DNA of 25,019 bases from an uncultured Lachnospiraceae bacterium (GTDB taxonomy: Bacteria > Bacillota > Clostridia > Lachnospirales > Lachnospiraceae), in the NCBI GenBank assembly GCA_910578795.1, contig CAJTSD010000049.1, positions 1 to 25,019 on the forward strand. Direction: 5' to 3'. The notes beneath the pieces are model-generated. The model was not told the origin of the DNA. It made no database searches and saw only the letters and a program-made list of their open reading frames with translations. The translations under genes and the position numbers were made by a program. Positions 9,064 through 20,300 of this stretch are shown in pieces (within the stretch, counting starts at the first letter, position 1; each line of letters begins with the position of its first letter).

Positions 9064-9480
9064 ATGACCATATCAACAAAGGGACGGTATGCTTTACGGA
9101 TTATGTTGGATTTGGGCGCGCATATCGGGGAAACGGTTAAGCTTAAGGATATTGCCGCAAGACAGGAAATTTCCGAAAAATATATGGAGCAGATTATTGC
9201 GGTGCTCAACAAATCAGGCTATGTGCGCAGTACAAGAGGGGCACAGGGCGGATATCAGCTTGTAAAGCAGCCAAAGGAGTATACGGTCGGCATGATTTTG
9301 CGGCTGACGGAGGGATCGCTTGCGCCGGTGGAGTGTCTGGCGGAGAATGCGCTGCCCTGCGAGCGGAATGAGAGATGCGCTACGGTTGAAGTGTACAGGC
9401 GTATTTATGATGCGGTAAATGATGTGATTGACCATATTACGGTGCAGGATTTGTTGGAGATTGAGAAAGAGAAAGCATAG
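9064..9480 (+). CDS. Rrf2/IscR-like transcriptional regulator with three cysteines
   Basis: Cytoplasmic DNA-binding regulator of 138 residues. The N-terminal winged helix shows the family signatures: MTISTKGRYALRIMLDL at the start, IAARQEISEKYMEQI (30-44) and the wing KSGYVRSTRGAQGGYQL (50-66). C91, C99 and C105 lie in the C-terminal half as C-x7-C-x5-C, close to the C-x5-C-x5-C that holds the iron-sulfur cluster in IscR, so an Fe-S or redox-sensing role is likely. GAGGAGG at 9051-9057 precedes the ATG. In many Clostridia such a gene is followed by cysteine desulfurase and scaffold genes. Here the next genes are convergent phage tail genes, so its usual partners are not seen. The three-Cys spacing differs from IscR by two residues. 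Confidence 0.88.
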   Translation: MTISTKGRYALRIMLDLGAHIGETVKLKDIAARQEISEKYMEQIIAVLNKSGYVRSTRGAQGGYQLVKQPKEYTVGMILRLTEGSLAPVECLAENALPCERNERCATVEVYRRIYDAVNDVIDHITVQDLLEIEKEKA

Positions 9481-9506
9481 GGTGCCGCAGCTAATGCAGC
9501 ACCCTA
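9478..9506. terminator. Hairpin between convergent rrf2-like and tail genes
   Basis: TAGGGTGC (9478-9485) pairs with GCACCCTA (9499-9506), and GCA/TGC inside extends it after one C/A mismatch. The hairpin overlaps the regulator stop codon and the last codons of the tail gene. Flanking T-runs are poor on both strands, so it is a probable but weak bidirectional terminator. Confidence 0.5.
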
Positions 9507-12500
9507 TAAAGCTCCTCCTTTAACTGTTGTAATTGTTTTTTGATTGTTTCTATTTCTGTGTGTTGCTCCTGAATCAGCTTTAGCGCCGCAGGGAACATAT
9601 AACGGATATCCCAGCCGTCAGGAAGATGGTCTTTATCGAAGGTCGCGCCGTCCTGAAATTTTTCGGCAATATCTTCCGCAATAAAGCCAATGAAATATTT
9701 GCCGATACCCTCGTCGCTTGGAGATGAAAAATAGTTATCATTGTATTTGTACTGCACAACATCAATGTCATATAACCCGTGGGGATCGGATATTTCGGTA
9801 AGTCTGGTTGAAATGGAGTTTTTAAAGCGTTTGGACGAGCCAGCCAATCCGATTGTCCCGCTTGAATTAATGTATAACGGTTTGCCGGATACGGTTACAT
9901 TATTATAGATATATTTGGATGAAATGCCTTTTCCGGTCATGGAAGTATTATTTATTTTAATGATATTACTGTGCGAATCAATATACATCCCTGTTTCGTT
10001 AAGGGACGATATATCCGACAGAATATAAACGGATGCTGAATCGCATACGCCTAAAAGCTCGAGTTTGGTTTCTTCCTGATAGATGCCGTTACATTTGGGA
10101 TTCCGTATTTCGCATGTTGACACTGGAGGGAAGCCGAAGAGATCTTCATCGCGTACTTCCTCATAATTGCTTTTGACCAATTCCAGTTCGTTGCAATTGA
10201 TATATCCGATATTTTCGAGAACTAATTTACCGATAACATTGTCTGTTAACACCGTGTTTTTGGCATCTGCCAAATCCGTAATATTTTTAATCTGACTTTT
10301 TCTGACGCAATATACGTATTCTAAGCCGAAAATATTATGGATATCGTCTTCGACACTGGAGTCTTTAAAGGTTACATATAATTGGGCGGAACAGTGAAAA
10401 GCGATATAAAAGGGTTGATTGTAAGGCAAAGCTTTATAGTTGTACACATAGATTCGGCTTGGGAAATCAAAATCAGAATGACCATCGATTTGTGTTATGT
10501 TTCCGCCATCCAAAAAATAGTTATCAATGCTTTTCCGATAGGAACAGTCTTTCAGTGTAAATCCGTCACAATTCACAGTAAAATAATCTCCCATTATAAT
10601 GCCGTCAGTTCCTAAATATTTTTTTCCGGCGATTCCGTTTTCCGTATCATTGATAAAAAACCCTTCGGAGCGTTCTTCATCAAATTTCCAGCCGGCGATG
10701 GTTCCTTTCCTGGCAGACAGCTCCTTTGCATTAACATTGCCTTCGAACGTACTTTTGGTAATAATGCTTCCTGTAACGGATGTGTTTCCGTTAATGGAAA
10801 GAATCGAATTATCCCATTTGAGGTTGCCGCCTGCAAAACTGAAGGTTCCGTCCGATAAGTCCAATATACTGCCTGTTTCCACGGTCTGCCCGTGGCTGTC
10901 TTTGGCAATCGAATAATTTTTTGATTTAATGGCATTCACCAGACAATCCCCGCTGACTTTGATTTGCCCTGCCTCCAACGCATCAAAAGCCCCGCTTTTG
11001 GAAAACAGCGCAGCAAATTTTCCGTTTTGTGCCTGCATACTATCCAAAATCACATCATTCACCGCCGTCCCGAACGTTTCCGTACGAAGCAGTGCATTCA
11101 GCATATGATTGCTCAGTTGTACATTGGCGTCATTGTTTCCATACGTTGCGCCGACTGTGCCGGAACCAGAACCCGAAGAGCCTCCCGAGGATGCTCCGTT
11201 TTCACTGCCCAGCAAAAACGCGAGATCGTTAACCCCGTTTAACGCCTTTGTCATCGTAGAAAATTCCACCGACAGATTTTCGTCTGCCTGCAGCGGGTTA
11301 TGGGATATGGAAATGAGTCGCAGCTTTACGAACCGGTTGTCGCAAAGCTCCTCATGGATTTCCAGTCCGACCCTGATAAAATTACCGATGTCAAACGGCT
11401 TCTGATATGCCTTGAACGTATCAAGTGCATAGAGATTGTCAAGCTCCGTATGAAAGGAATACTGCGGCTGCGATAACTCGTGCAGCTTTGCAGCAGCAGA
11501 TTGATATAAGGTTTCCTGGATGTCTACGGTGGAAATAACGTCGTCAAGGCTGGTTGTAATGATATTTGCATCGCTGAATTCCTGCTCCCGTATCATACTG
11601 TTTATGACATTCATGTCATTTTCATCAAAAAGGAACACGCAAGTGCCGTCAGGGTTATCCATTTTAAAATTTTGGTTCAGCAGCACAGCGTTGGCAAGCG
11701 CTGTTCTGTGCTGGTCGTAGACGCGCTGTTTTGCCTCGATCTGACCGATTTGCGATAACCGCTTTGCAATCTCATCATCACATGTCCGGATAATCCCTTT
11801 ACATTGCGTTTTGGTGATGGAATTATCCCTTGTGCCGTCAAAAGCCATATAGTCAAGATATTGGTTTAACTGCGTGATATAAGCGCTTTTTGACGTAAAT
11901 GCTTTTTGTTCTTCGCTTGTCAGGCTGTTCCATCCGCCTTCATCCGCAGTGCGGTATTGGGTAGGGTTATCCGTTGTTCCGGAAGCAATAAAGCACTCAT
12001 GAAACAGCAGATTGGCAGCTTCAGACCATGCTTTCTTTTTCGCCTGTAATTCATCCAAGCCATACAAAGACCACTCATACAGATATGAGTCAATCTGATT
12101 TTTTCCGCCACAGCCTCCCTGTACACACTGTTCCAGGGCTTCCTCAATTTTGGGAATAATCGTTTCCTGATAAGCATAAAAGTCATACCAGTATGGCGTG
12201 TCTTTAATATTGACGGCATCCGCGGGAACCGGGAAATAATCCGGTGCATTCCCGATTTGCGTAACGCCATACTCCTTTTTGTAAAGTGTTTTCAGTGCGG
12301 CAAGCGCGTTGTTATGGGCTGTTAATGATGCTTCGAGTTCTTCCTGCGAATAAGTCGTATAATCAATGATACATCCATCATTGGGAACCCGGTTTTTGAG
12401 CTCTCCAATGTCTAAAAGGGTCTGATTATACCGCCTTGTCAGCTCCGTGTATACTTCCCTGCGCGTGCCCTGTATGCATTCCTCGGGGCTGACAGAAACC

Positions 12501-13468
12501 GAAAACGGCTCTTCCTCCCGAAACTGCTTCCATTTGCAGTAGCTGTCATGCAGCCGGGCGGACACAAATTTGTAATTGCCGTATTCGTTTCGCGTATTCA
12601 TAAAATAGTCAAGGTTCAGAATCGAGTCTTGTCCGAAGTTCACCTGTTCAATTCCTAAATTGCCTGCCCCAGTCGGAATGTATTTTGTTATAATTGCATC
12701 ATTGGAGGTAGACGTTACTTCAAAGCTGTTCATCAGATTGCGCATCGTAATAAAAATGCCCGTGTCCTCACCGTAGTTGTCTGCCTTTACCATTCCTACC
12801 GTCTTATGCTTCCTGTCAAATTCAAAAATGACGCGGGCAGCAGGGGACACGCTTTTCATCAAAAAAGAATAAACACTGTCGGATGTTTCAAAGCTCCTTT
12901 TGATTTTACAAAGTTCTTCGTCGATTCCTTCTTTCACAGTCCACCCTGTGCCCTGTAATGCAAGGTGCAAAAGGCTGAGTTGCGTGTCGCCGTAATTGAC
13001 GAGGGAAATGTATTCATAGGGGAGTGTGATGTATGGGTTGACATTATAGGAAACCGTGTTTCCATCCGGGTCCGTTTTCCATGCAAGGTACTCCTGACTG
13101 TCGGGCGTACCGCAGTTTATCTTAAAATTTTTTAAGTATAGGCTGCGCAGCTCGCACTCGATGGAGTGTGCCGTTACGCTTTTGGTTTCCTGATACCCGT
13201 CGCCCTTTATTACAGGCTCGGAGTCAATCACAAAAAATGCCTGTATGTCCGCGCTTTCCAGGTATAGGCGCATCATATCGTCAACGGAGTCATAGTAGTC
13301 GCTTTGGGTCAGGATGCCGTCTGTGTCAAGATAGCGGCTTACGTCAAAGGTAAGCTCCCACAAATCCGTTGCGTTGCGTTTCAGGGTACAGGTTTGCGCC
13401 TGGATTCCCGTAAGTGTACCCAGTATGCTTGCATCTGCCCTGCAGAGATAAATGTTTGCCTGATTCAT
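9491..13468 (-). CDS. Phage tail tip/fibre protein with C-terminal S74 chaperone domain
   Basis: The 1325-residue protein is the most distal tail component encoded. The N-terminal ~750 residues resemble prophage endopeptidase-tail (tail-associated) proteins and carry a helical insert around 350-600. A Gly/Ser linker (GGSSGSGSG, about residues 755-765) leads to a shaft-like region. A compact, cysteine-containing segment at about 1010-1160 may be the receptor-binding part. The last ~120 residues match the intramolecular chaperone (peptidase S74) family: SSKRFKNSI near 1207 supplies the presumed catalytic Ser and neighbouring Lys/Arg, followed by GFIAEDI and a terminal coiled coil (EQHTEIETIKKQLQQL). 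In this family the domain trimerises the fibre and cuts itself off. ATG 13468 overlaps the previous stop (TAATG); an in-frame TTG at 13477 is less likely. Peptidase activity of the N-terminal part was not verified. Confidence 0.85.
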   Translation of the reverse strand: MNQANIYLCRADASILGTLTGIQAQTCTLKRNATDLWELTFDVSRYLDTDGILTQSDYYDSVDDMMRLYLESADIQAFFVIDSEPVIKGDGYQETKSVTAHSIECELRSLYLKNFKINCGTPDSQEYLAWKTDPDGNTVSYNVNPYITLPYEYISLVNYGDTQLSLLHLALQGTGWTVKEGIDEELCKIKRSFETSDSVYSFLMKSVSPAARVIFEFDRKHKTVGMVKADNYGEDTGIFITMRNLMNSFEVTSTSNDAIITKYIPTGAGNLGIEQVNFGQDSILNLDYFMNTRNEYGNYKFVSARLHDSYCKWKQFREEEPFSVSVSPEECIQGTRREVYTELTRRYNQTLLDIGELKNRVPNDGCIIDYTTYSQEELEASLTAHNNALAALKTLYKKEYGVTQIGNAPDYFPVPADAVNIKDTPYWYDFYAYQETIIPKIEEALEQCVQGGCGGKNQIDSYLYEWSLYGLDELQAKKKAWSEAANLLFHECFIASGTTDNPTQYRTADEGGWNSLTSEEQKAFTSKSAYITQLNQYLDYMAFDGTRDNSITKTQCKGIIRTCDDEIAKRLSQIGQIEAKQRVYDQHRTALANAVLLNQNFKMDNPDGTCVFLFDENDMNVINSMIREQEFSDANIITTSLDDVISTVDIQETLYQSAAAKLHELSQPQYSFHTELDNLYALDTFKAYQKPFDIGNFIRVGLEIHEELCDNRFVKLRLISISHNPLQADENLSVEFSTMTKALNGVNDLAFLLGSENGASSGGSSGSGSGTVGATYGNNDANVQLSNHMLNALLRTETFGTAVNDVILDSMQAQNGKFAALFSKSGAFDALEAGQIKVSGDCLVNAIKSKNYSIAKDSHGQTVETGSILDLSDGTFSFAGGNLKWDNSILSINGNTSVTGSIITKSTFEGNVNAKELSARKGTIAGWKFDEERSEGFFINDTENGIAGKKYLGTDGIIMGDYFTVNCDGFTLKDCSYRKSIDNYFLDGGNITQIDGHSDFDFPSRIYVYNYKALPYNQPFYIAFHCSAQLYVTFKDSSVEDDIHNIFGLEYVYCVRKSQIKNITDLADAKNTVLTDNVIGKLVLENIGYINCNELELVKSNYEEVRDEDLFGFPPVSTCEIRNPKCNGIYQEETKLELLGVCDSASVYILSDISSLNETGMYIDSHSNIIKINNTSMTGKGISSKYIYNNVTVSGKPLYINSSGTIGLAGSSKRFKNSISTRLTEISDPHGLYDIDVVQYKYNDNYFSSPSDEGIGKYFIGFIAEDIAEKFQDGATFDKDHLPDGWDIRYMFPAALKLIQEQHTEIETIKKQLQQLKEELYRVLH

Positions 13469-14304
13469 TATAAACAACCTGCCTTTCTCGGAAATTCGTA
13501 TTTTATTTTCAGGGTGCAGTTTCCGCTGACCCGAAATTCGTTCAAGCCGCGAAGAAGCCGTATCCAGTAAATGGTATCCATGTTATCATTATCGCCCCAG
13601 CCTAGGTCGCCTGCGGGAATTAACCGTCCGCTGCGGTCTGTCACAGTCATGTTTTCGGAATTGAGTGTCAGGACTTTGGTTCCGTCTGCATCTGCCGTAA
13701 GCCTTTGTGTGCAGATTGTCAGGGATTTCTGATCTGTCACGTTTTCGATTATGACCATGTCGGATGCCGTTGAGATGGTTATGGTAGGGTAGTAGATGCC
13801 GTTATCCGTGTCAGCGGAATTGTTCAGGAAAAAGGTTTGGTTTGCTTCTGTTATCACGTATGTTTTTTCTTCTGCTTCCGAAAAAGCATACGGAGCATTT
13901 GTTTCGAATGTCAGTTCTTTCCCGATAAGACAGCCGCCGGACGTAATGTCGTTGATTTGTGTGCATACGGCATAGTAGTGCAGCGGGTAGGCGTCGCAGT
14001 CATTAAATTTGAGAAGCTGCGGAAGCGAAGAGGACGTGAGCCAACGATTGATTTGTATGGATTCTGATCTTGTGATTTCGCTGCCATCCGTTTTTACGAT
14101 GCTGATATGGAACGTGATTGGTTCCGTATTTTCCGTTCCGTATATATGAAATTTTGTTCTGTTTGTATTTGCGGTCTTTTTCAGTTCGCGGTGAAGTCCG
14201 TTTGCGGAAACATCCGCGTCGGTATTAATCCAACCGATTGTCACGCCGAAATCTGCGCTGTTTCTTTTGTCAAAAAGAAACGAATTTGCTGTTATAAATG
14301 ACAT
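13468..14304 (-). CDS. Distal tail protein (Dit-like, siphovirus tail family)
   Basis: The 278-residue protein lies in the Dit slot between tape measure and tail tip genes. It has the style of siphophage distal tail proteins: an N-terminal beta domain after MSFITANSFLFDKRNS, then RSESIQINRWL (about 79-89) and KFNDCDAYPLHYYAVC typical of the Dit core, then a galectin-like C-terminal half ending in RVSGNCTLKIKYEFPRKAG. In Dit-containing tails a hexamer forms the hub joining the tail tube to the tip/fibre. AAGGAGG lies about 8 nt before ATG 14304. A 1-nt stop-start overlap couples it to the tail tip gene, and a hairpin separates it from the tape measure gene. Assignment rests on position plus sequence style. 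Confidence 0.8.
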   Translation of the reverse strand: MSFITANSFLFDKRNSADFGVTIGWINTDADVSANGLHRELKKTANTNRTKFHIYGTENTEPITFHISIVKTDGSEITRSESIQINRWLTSSSLPQLLKFNDCDAYPLHYYAVCTQINDITSGGCLIGKELTFETNAPYAFSEAEEKTYVITEANQTFFLNNSADTDNGIYYPTITISTASDMVIIENVTDQKSLTICTQRLTADADGTKVLTLNSENMTVTDRSGRLIPAGDLGWGDNDNMDTIYWIRLLRGLNEFRVSGNCTLKIKYEFPRKAGCL

Positions 14305-14327
14305 AATAATCCTCCTTTTTTGATTTT

Positions 14328-14359
14328 AAAAACCGCACCCCTGTTTTGGAGTGCGGTTT
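14328..14359 (-). terminator. Terminator-like hairpin between tape measure and Dit genes
   Basis: On the minus strand AAACCGCACTCC (14359-14348) pairs with GGGGTGCGGTTT (14341-14330) with one mismatch around a 6-nt loop, followed by TTTTTAAAATC. It lies 12 bp after the tape measure stop. The U-run is short, so it probably attenuates rather than fully ends transcription into the Dit and tip genes. Confidence 0.6.
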
Positions 14360-14370
14360 GCTGTTCATTG

Positions 14371-17300
14371 CTACAAGACAGACGGTCTGCCGGTTCTGCT
14401 TCCGCTGATTGTGTAAATATCATTGTAAAGCTTTTGTGTCGTATACTGATAACTTTGTTCCAACTGCTGCGGAAGTAAGCTTGCAACTTCTTTGTCAATG
14501 TTTCCGTCGACATGGATAAGACTGTCATAATGAACGTGAATTGCGGGCGGGATGTCCCGTGTTTGGATATTGCCGGGAATTGCCGCATTTGTGTTGAATG
14601 ACGTCTGTAAAGAGGACGCCTGTCCGTATTGGAATACAGGTTCTCCCACCAGCTCGAGCAGCTCCTCATCGCTTAAAGTTCCTTTCTTCATGTAGAAGGT
14701 TTGAAGTTTATCCAGCACATTGGCAATGCTTTCGGATGATATCTGATACAGTTCCTTTGCGGATGTGACAATTTCGTTCTGTTCCTCCAGGATTTCCGCA
14801 ACCGATTTTGCGGAGCTGTCAAGTGCATCCTCAAGCGATTTTGCAAACTCGTCAAGCGCGTCAATCTGTAAATTATAGGTATGCTCGTCCTTTGTTTCCT
14901 GTAAGGCGTCTTCCTTTTCCGCAAGGTCTGCCTCAAGCTGTGCGCGTTTTGCCTTTGCCGCCGCGTCGGCGGTATCACCCAGCGCATTGACTGCGTCAAT
15001 CTGTGCCCTTATGCTGTCGATTTCCTTCTGGCTGTTTTTCAGGCTCCTGCCGTAATCGTAATATTCCTTCTTTTTCTGCAGAGCCTGCTTCCTCGCGTCA
15101 ATGATTTTCCTGATACTGCTGACTTCTTCCTCTGCACCGCGCTTCATGAGTTCCATGATGCTGTTTTCAAGTGAGGCGGTTTCGCCCAGCGCATTGTAGT
15201 AATCCTGTGTCGCACTGTTGAGGTCTTCCATGTATGCCTTGTCGGATGCATAAGTGCCTTTGCTGTTCTGTATCCCACTGATTAGGTCAAGGTACGCGTT
15301 GGCTTTCCTCTGTGAATCCTCAAGCTGTGATACGAGTAATGCAGCCTTCGCACGTCCGTATTCGGAAAGCTCCCCGCTGTCATAAAGCCAGTCGTCATTT
15401 ATCAAATCGGCAATGGAAGAGAGTATCCCTTTTGAAGTGTCAAGCTCATTTACTGCATCGGTTATGTTATCAAGCCTTATCTGCCTCAGGGCATCGTTTA
15501 CCTCCTGTATCTCCGTCGCCGTGCCGATTAGCTCCTGTTTCGCGGATGAAAATGCCTTTTCCCATTCCTCCGCCCATTTATCGGCAGATTCGCCCCAGCT
15601 GTCAGCGTCAGAGGCACGTTCATTAAGCAGGTCAAGCACTGACTGCAGCTTATCCGCCATGGCAGTGTCACCGTTTGCCTTATAACCTTCCAAAGCCCTG
15701 TCAAACAGTTCCATTGACGCTTCAAAATCATTTGTGTCGAGCGCGTCAAGGAGCTGGCTGTATCCATTCATTTCCGAAAGGGTGGTGCTGTATTTGTCCT
15801 GCAGTGTTTCAAGGTATTTTTCGTATACCTCCGCCTTGCCTGCAAGCGCATCCTCGTCCAAGTCCGTGAGCAGCTTTGCCAGCCTGTCACCGCTGAACGT
15901 GTCATACAGCGATACAAGCTCCTTATAATAGGAAATGTATGCGTCGAGATAGTCAAGCTGCGCCTGCAGTGACGTGATGCTGTATTCCGCTATCTGTTTT
16001 GCAAGCGAGTAGAGGTTTGCATAGTAACCGTTGACCTCGGATTCCGCCCCCGAAATATTCTCCGTATAAGTCTTCTGCAGCTGTCCAAGGTCGTCCTCCA
16101 TCTGGCTTAGGAGGTCACTGATCTGCGTCTGTTTTTCGCTGTTCCATGCCTCAAGCTGTGACTTGTAGGTGTCGTATTTCTTTGCCTCGCTGTCGGACAG
16201 CTTTTTCCCGCTGTCAAGCTTCTGCTGGAGCTTGTACCATGCTTCCCATGTTTTCACGTAACCGGATATGTTCGCCCCTGTCGCGCCTTCCCGCAGCGCT
16301 TCAAGCTCGGCATTGTATCTGTCAAGCTTTTCCTGCTCCGGTTTTGACAGTCCCTTTGTGTCCTTTTTCTGTTCAAGCCCCTGTGCCTTTGCGAGCAGGT
16401 TCTGGTACTGCTTCGTGTTTTCCGCTTCGGCTTTGATGCCGTCTATCTGGTTCTGGTAGCTGCCGCGGATGTCCTCCGCGGATTCCCCATAGGTCTTTTC
16501 GATCTGCCCTGGTTTGTCACCCGGGTTAAGGGCTTCCCCAAGCGCATCCTCCAGTTCCGACAGCACACCGGCTTTTTCCCTTGCAAAGCCCTCCAGCTGT
16601 TTTATATAGCTGTTATACTGTTTCCACTGTCCCCCCGAAAGGTTTTTCCCGCTGTCAAGCCTGTCCTGCAGCTTCTTCCATGCGAGGTATGTTTTACTGT
16701 ATTCCGTTATGTTTGAGGCGGTGGCGTTTTCGTCAAGCGCTTTCTTCTGCCTGTAATAATCCCCAAGCTGTGCCTTTAGTTTATCGTATTTCTTTTTCTG
16801 TCCGCCTGTCAGGTTCTCATAGCCTTTCCCGTCGAGCTCCGCGATTTTGTTTTCCGCGGTTTCAATCGCCCTGACCAGGTTTTTGTATGTCGCCGTGTTC
16901 TCAAGGTCCGTCTGTACTGCCTTAATTTTGGACCTTATGGAATCCGCGGGGTCCTGGCTGTCCCGGTCCGCCGCGCCGTCGGCGTTTCCCGGATTCCCGG
17001 GGGAACCGCCCGCAGTGGCAGCGCCTTTGGATGTGACGGTATCGAGACGGTCCGAAATGCTGGCAAACTGTTCCACAAGCTTTGTTAGCGGACTGCGTTT
17101 CCCCATCCCGTCATTGAGTGAGATCACCGACTCGATTTTTGAGGTGATGGAAGAGAGGCAGCTGTCCATGTCGCTGTAGTAGTCGAGCACGTTGTCGAGC
17201 TTCTGCTTAATCAGGTCACGCTGTCTGTCGTATAATTCCCCAATCGTGTCAAGGCAGCCCTGCGCTTTGTCGTACCATTCTCGGTAGCTGTCTATCTTGC

Positions 17301-20300
17301 CGGCAAGCCCCTCGTCGGTAATGTCCTGAATGGAGAGTGCGCCGTCCTGTATTTTACGGACATAATTCAGTCCAAGTCCCACAGAATTAGCCTTTTTCAT
17401 GTAAGCATGGTAGGCGCGTTCATTGGTGTTGATTTCCCTGTCGGTCGATTTCACGGCGCGGTTTATCATGGCGTTTTTCTTCTGCCAGTCATGGAATCTG
17501 TCTGCTTTGTCAATCAGTTTGGAGGTCTTTTCCGATATCTTTTCAAGCAGCGTCCCGATCCAGTCGAAGGTTTTTAAAAACCGTGATGCCCCTTTTTCCT
17601 CCTGCTGTGCCGTGACGCTCAGGGATGGGAGGTCCGTGGCATCGAGTACCTTCCGTTGGTTGATATACGCCTGCAGCACCGTTTCGGCGGCTTTTCCCTG
17701 CTGTTCCCCGCGTCCGTATGCCTCCGCGACGGCGTCGCGCAGCTGCTGTTCAATGGCGCCTGCGCTGGTGTCGCGCAGCTCGGCGTATTTCCCGGTCAGC
17801 AGTTCCACTGCCTGCGCCTCGCTCTGGAGGCTGTTGATGGTGTTAAGTGCCTGACCGGCAAGGTCAATTTTTAGTTCTTCCAGCTTGGTTTTTGCAAGGC
17901 GTTCGTAAGCCTCCGCGTTGAGCTGCAGCTGTCCGTTCTCGTCAAAGAGCATTGCCATGTACTGCGGCTCCAGGGCGATAAGCTTCTGCATGGTGTCGAT
18001 GGAGAGGGAGCCGTTTTCGGAGTATTCCACGACGGCGTCCCGGACGGTTTCGCAGGCGGACTGTAAGCCGTCAAGCTGTGAGTTGATTTCGCCGAAGATG
18101 TCGTCCCAAAGCTTTTCCTGCCCGTCCTTTATTTCCTGTGTGATTTCCCCGTATTCGTCCGCGAATTTCCCGTAGGAGGCGCCCTCGGTGTTGTAGTATT
18201 TTTCCGCAAGTTCCGAGAGGCGTTCATAATACTGCCACCGGACGAGCGTGCCGTCGGAGAGGTCCTTTTCAAGCCGTGCCTTTTCGTAGCCGAAGGCGCT
18301 GATCCAGTTGCCGCGCAGTGTCTTTTCCGCGTTGGATATTTCGTCCGCGTATTTCTGCAGGTGGGCGGGGGTGTCCTTTAGGTAATCGTTTAAGAGTGCG
18401 TCGGACTGGTCGTAGAACTCCCTTTCGTTGATGAGTTCCCGGTCGAGCATGGTCTGGAGTTCCCCGAGTTTCTGCCTGTATTCCTCTAAGTGGGTGTCTT
18501 TGCCTGCGCCGGATGCGGACGTTTTTGTTCTAGTATCTCCGACTGGGGAAAAGTTAATACGGACACTGTTTATGGAATTATTGACAGCGTTTTGTATTGA
18601 GGCAAGCTCCTTTTCATAATCAATGGATATGTGTCCTTCAGCCGATGCCTGTTCCATGTTGGCAATATGCGTGGCGATGGCAGTCTGACCGTACGCGGTT
18701 GCCAGTTCTTTCAGCTTCTCGATTTTCTCTTTGGGATTCAGACCGCTGTTATTGAAGACCTGTTCGGCAGCTGCCAGTTTAAAAATCTGTTCTTCTGTAA
18801 TTCCGGCAGCCTGCGCTTCATTTAGCATGGAAGCAATGTTTTCTTCAGATGCATCAAAAAGGTTGTACGAATCTATGACTGCGCGGGCTTTGGCATCTGA
18901 CAAAGCATTTAGGGCAACTTCTTCGGCATTGGAAACGCCCATGGATTTTAACATCTGTTCAACCAGCTGAACGGTTTCCTCCGTCATTCCGTCGGTGGCA
19001 GTGGATGCATTAAAAATTTCGGTCACAAAGCGGTTCAGTGCCTCCCTTGCCTGCTGTTCTGTTGTAGTAACATCTGTCAGTACCCTGGAAAGGTTATCGA
19101 AAGAAGAATAGTCAATACTGATTCCAAGTTCTTTATTTTTGTTTAAGTCGTCAATGGTGGATTTAATGGAATGAAGCATTGACAGGTCCACGTTTTCGGG
19201 TATAAAACCGTCATCCGTGAAAATATTCTTCCATGCGGACTGTACGGCATCGAATGCCGGTTTTAACTGTGCGTTGAGCTGTTCAATGGTTTCCGGTATA
19301 CCGGTATCTGGTTTTAGCCTGTTAAAACTGCCGGAGGAAAAATCCTTCTGTTTTTCAGCAAGCGCTGCAATTTCATTGTAAAATTCCTTAAACTTGTCAG
19401 AGCCTTCTCCTGCAATGAGTTCACTGTCTTCAATGGCACTGCTTAACTTGGGGAAACTTTTCAGAAGTTCTTCCGATGACAGTTTTCCGGTTGTATACAT
19501 TGCAATAAGTTCGTCCTTTGTTTTTTCAAGGTTTTCCGTGTTGAATATTGAGTCAAATTCAAGGCTGTTCCATGTGGCAGGACTGTAAAACTCATAGACC
19601 GTTTTTTGCATGGAGGAGAGGTAAGCATAGAAATCCTGTTCGTCATCCGTCAAATCGCGGATACGGGAAATTTCTAAAATATTCTGCTTATAGTGCGATA
19701 TGGAGGACAGGTATTCCTGTCCGTTTGATTTTAGCGAATCTGTTATTCTCCTGATAAATGTGTCATATGCTGCAATTTCATTTTCATCAGTCAGTTTCTG
19801 CTTTTCTTCATTCAAGTGCTGGAGCGCTGATACAGCATCCGTAAGATTGTTTTCAAGATCAAGCTGACCAATACCGACAGCACCGGAGGATAACTGATCC
19901 CTTAAATCCGATACGGATGCAGTCCCCACGGAACTTTTAAACTCCTTATCAAATGTATCTTTGTTTTCCTTATACAGTGTTTCCGCAGCATCAAGCTGTT
20001 CATCCTGCTTTAACTGTTTCTGCAGTTCCAGTTCGTTTGTTATCTCTCGGAGCCTGTTTAATTCCTCCCTGTCCACCCATGTTAAATTGGAAGTGCCCTC
20101 CAGTTCCTTAATTTTACTGTAAGTATTCTGTAATTCGTCTTCGACTTCCTGCAGTTCGCCTTTTACATTTTCATAGGCATCTTCTGTTTCTAGCAGTTTT
20201 TCCTTCTGTTCTTCAAGGGACACTGTAAGGGCATCATGAAGTTTATATACTCCGTAAGCAGCAGAGCCGACGGCAGCCACGACGGCGGTAAGCCATCCGA

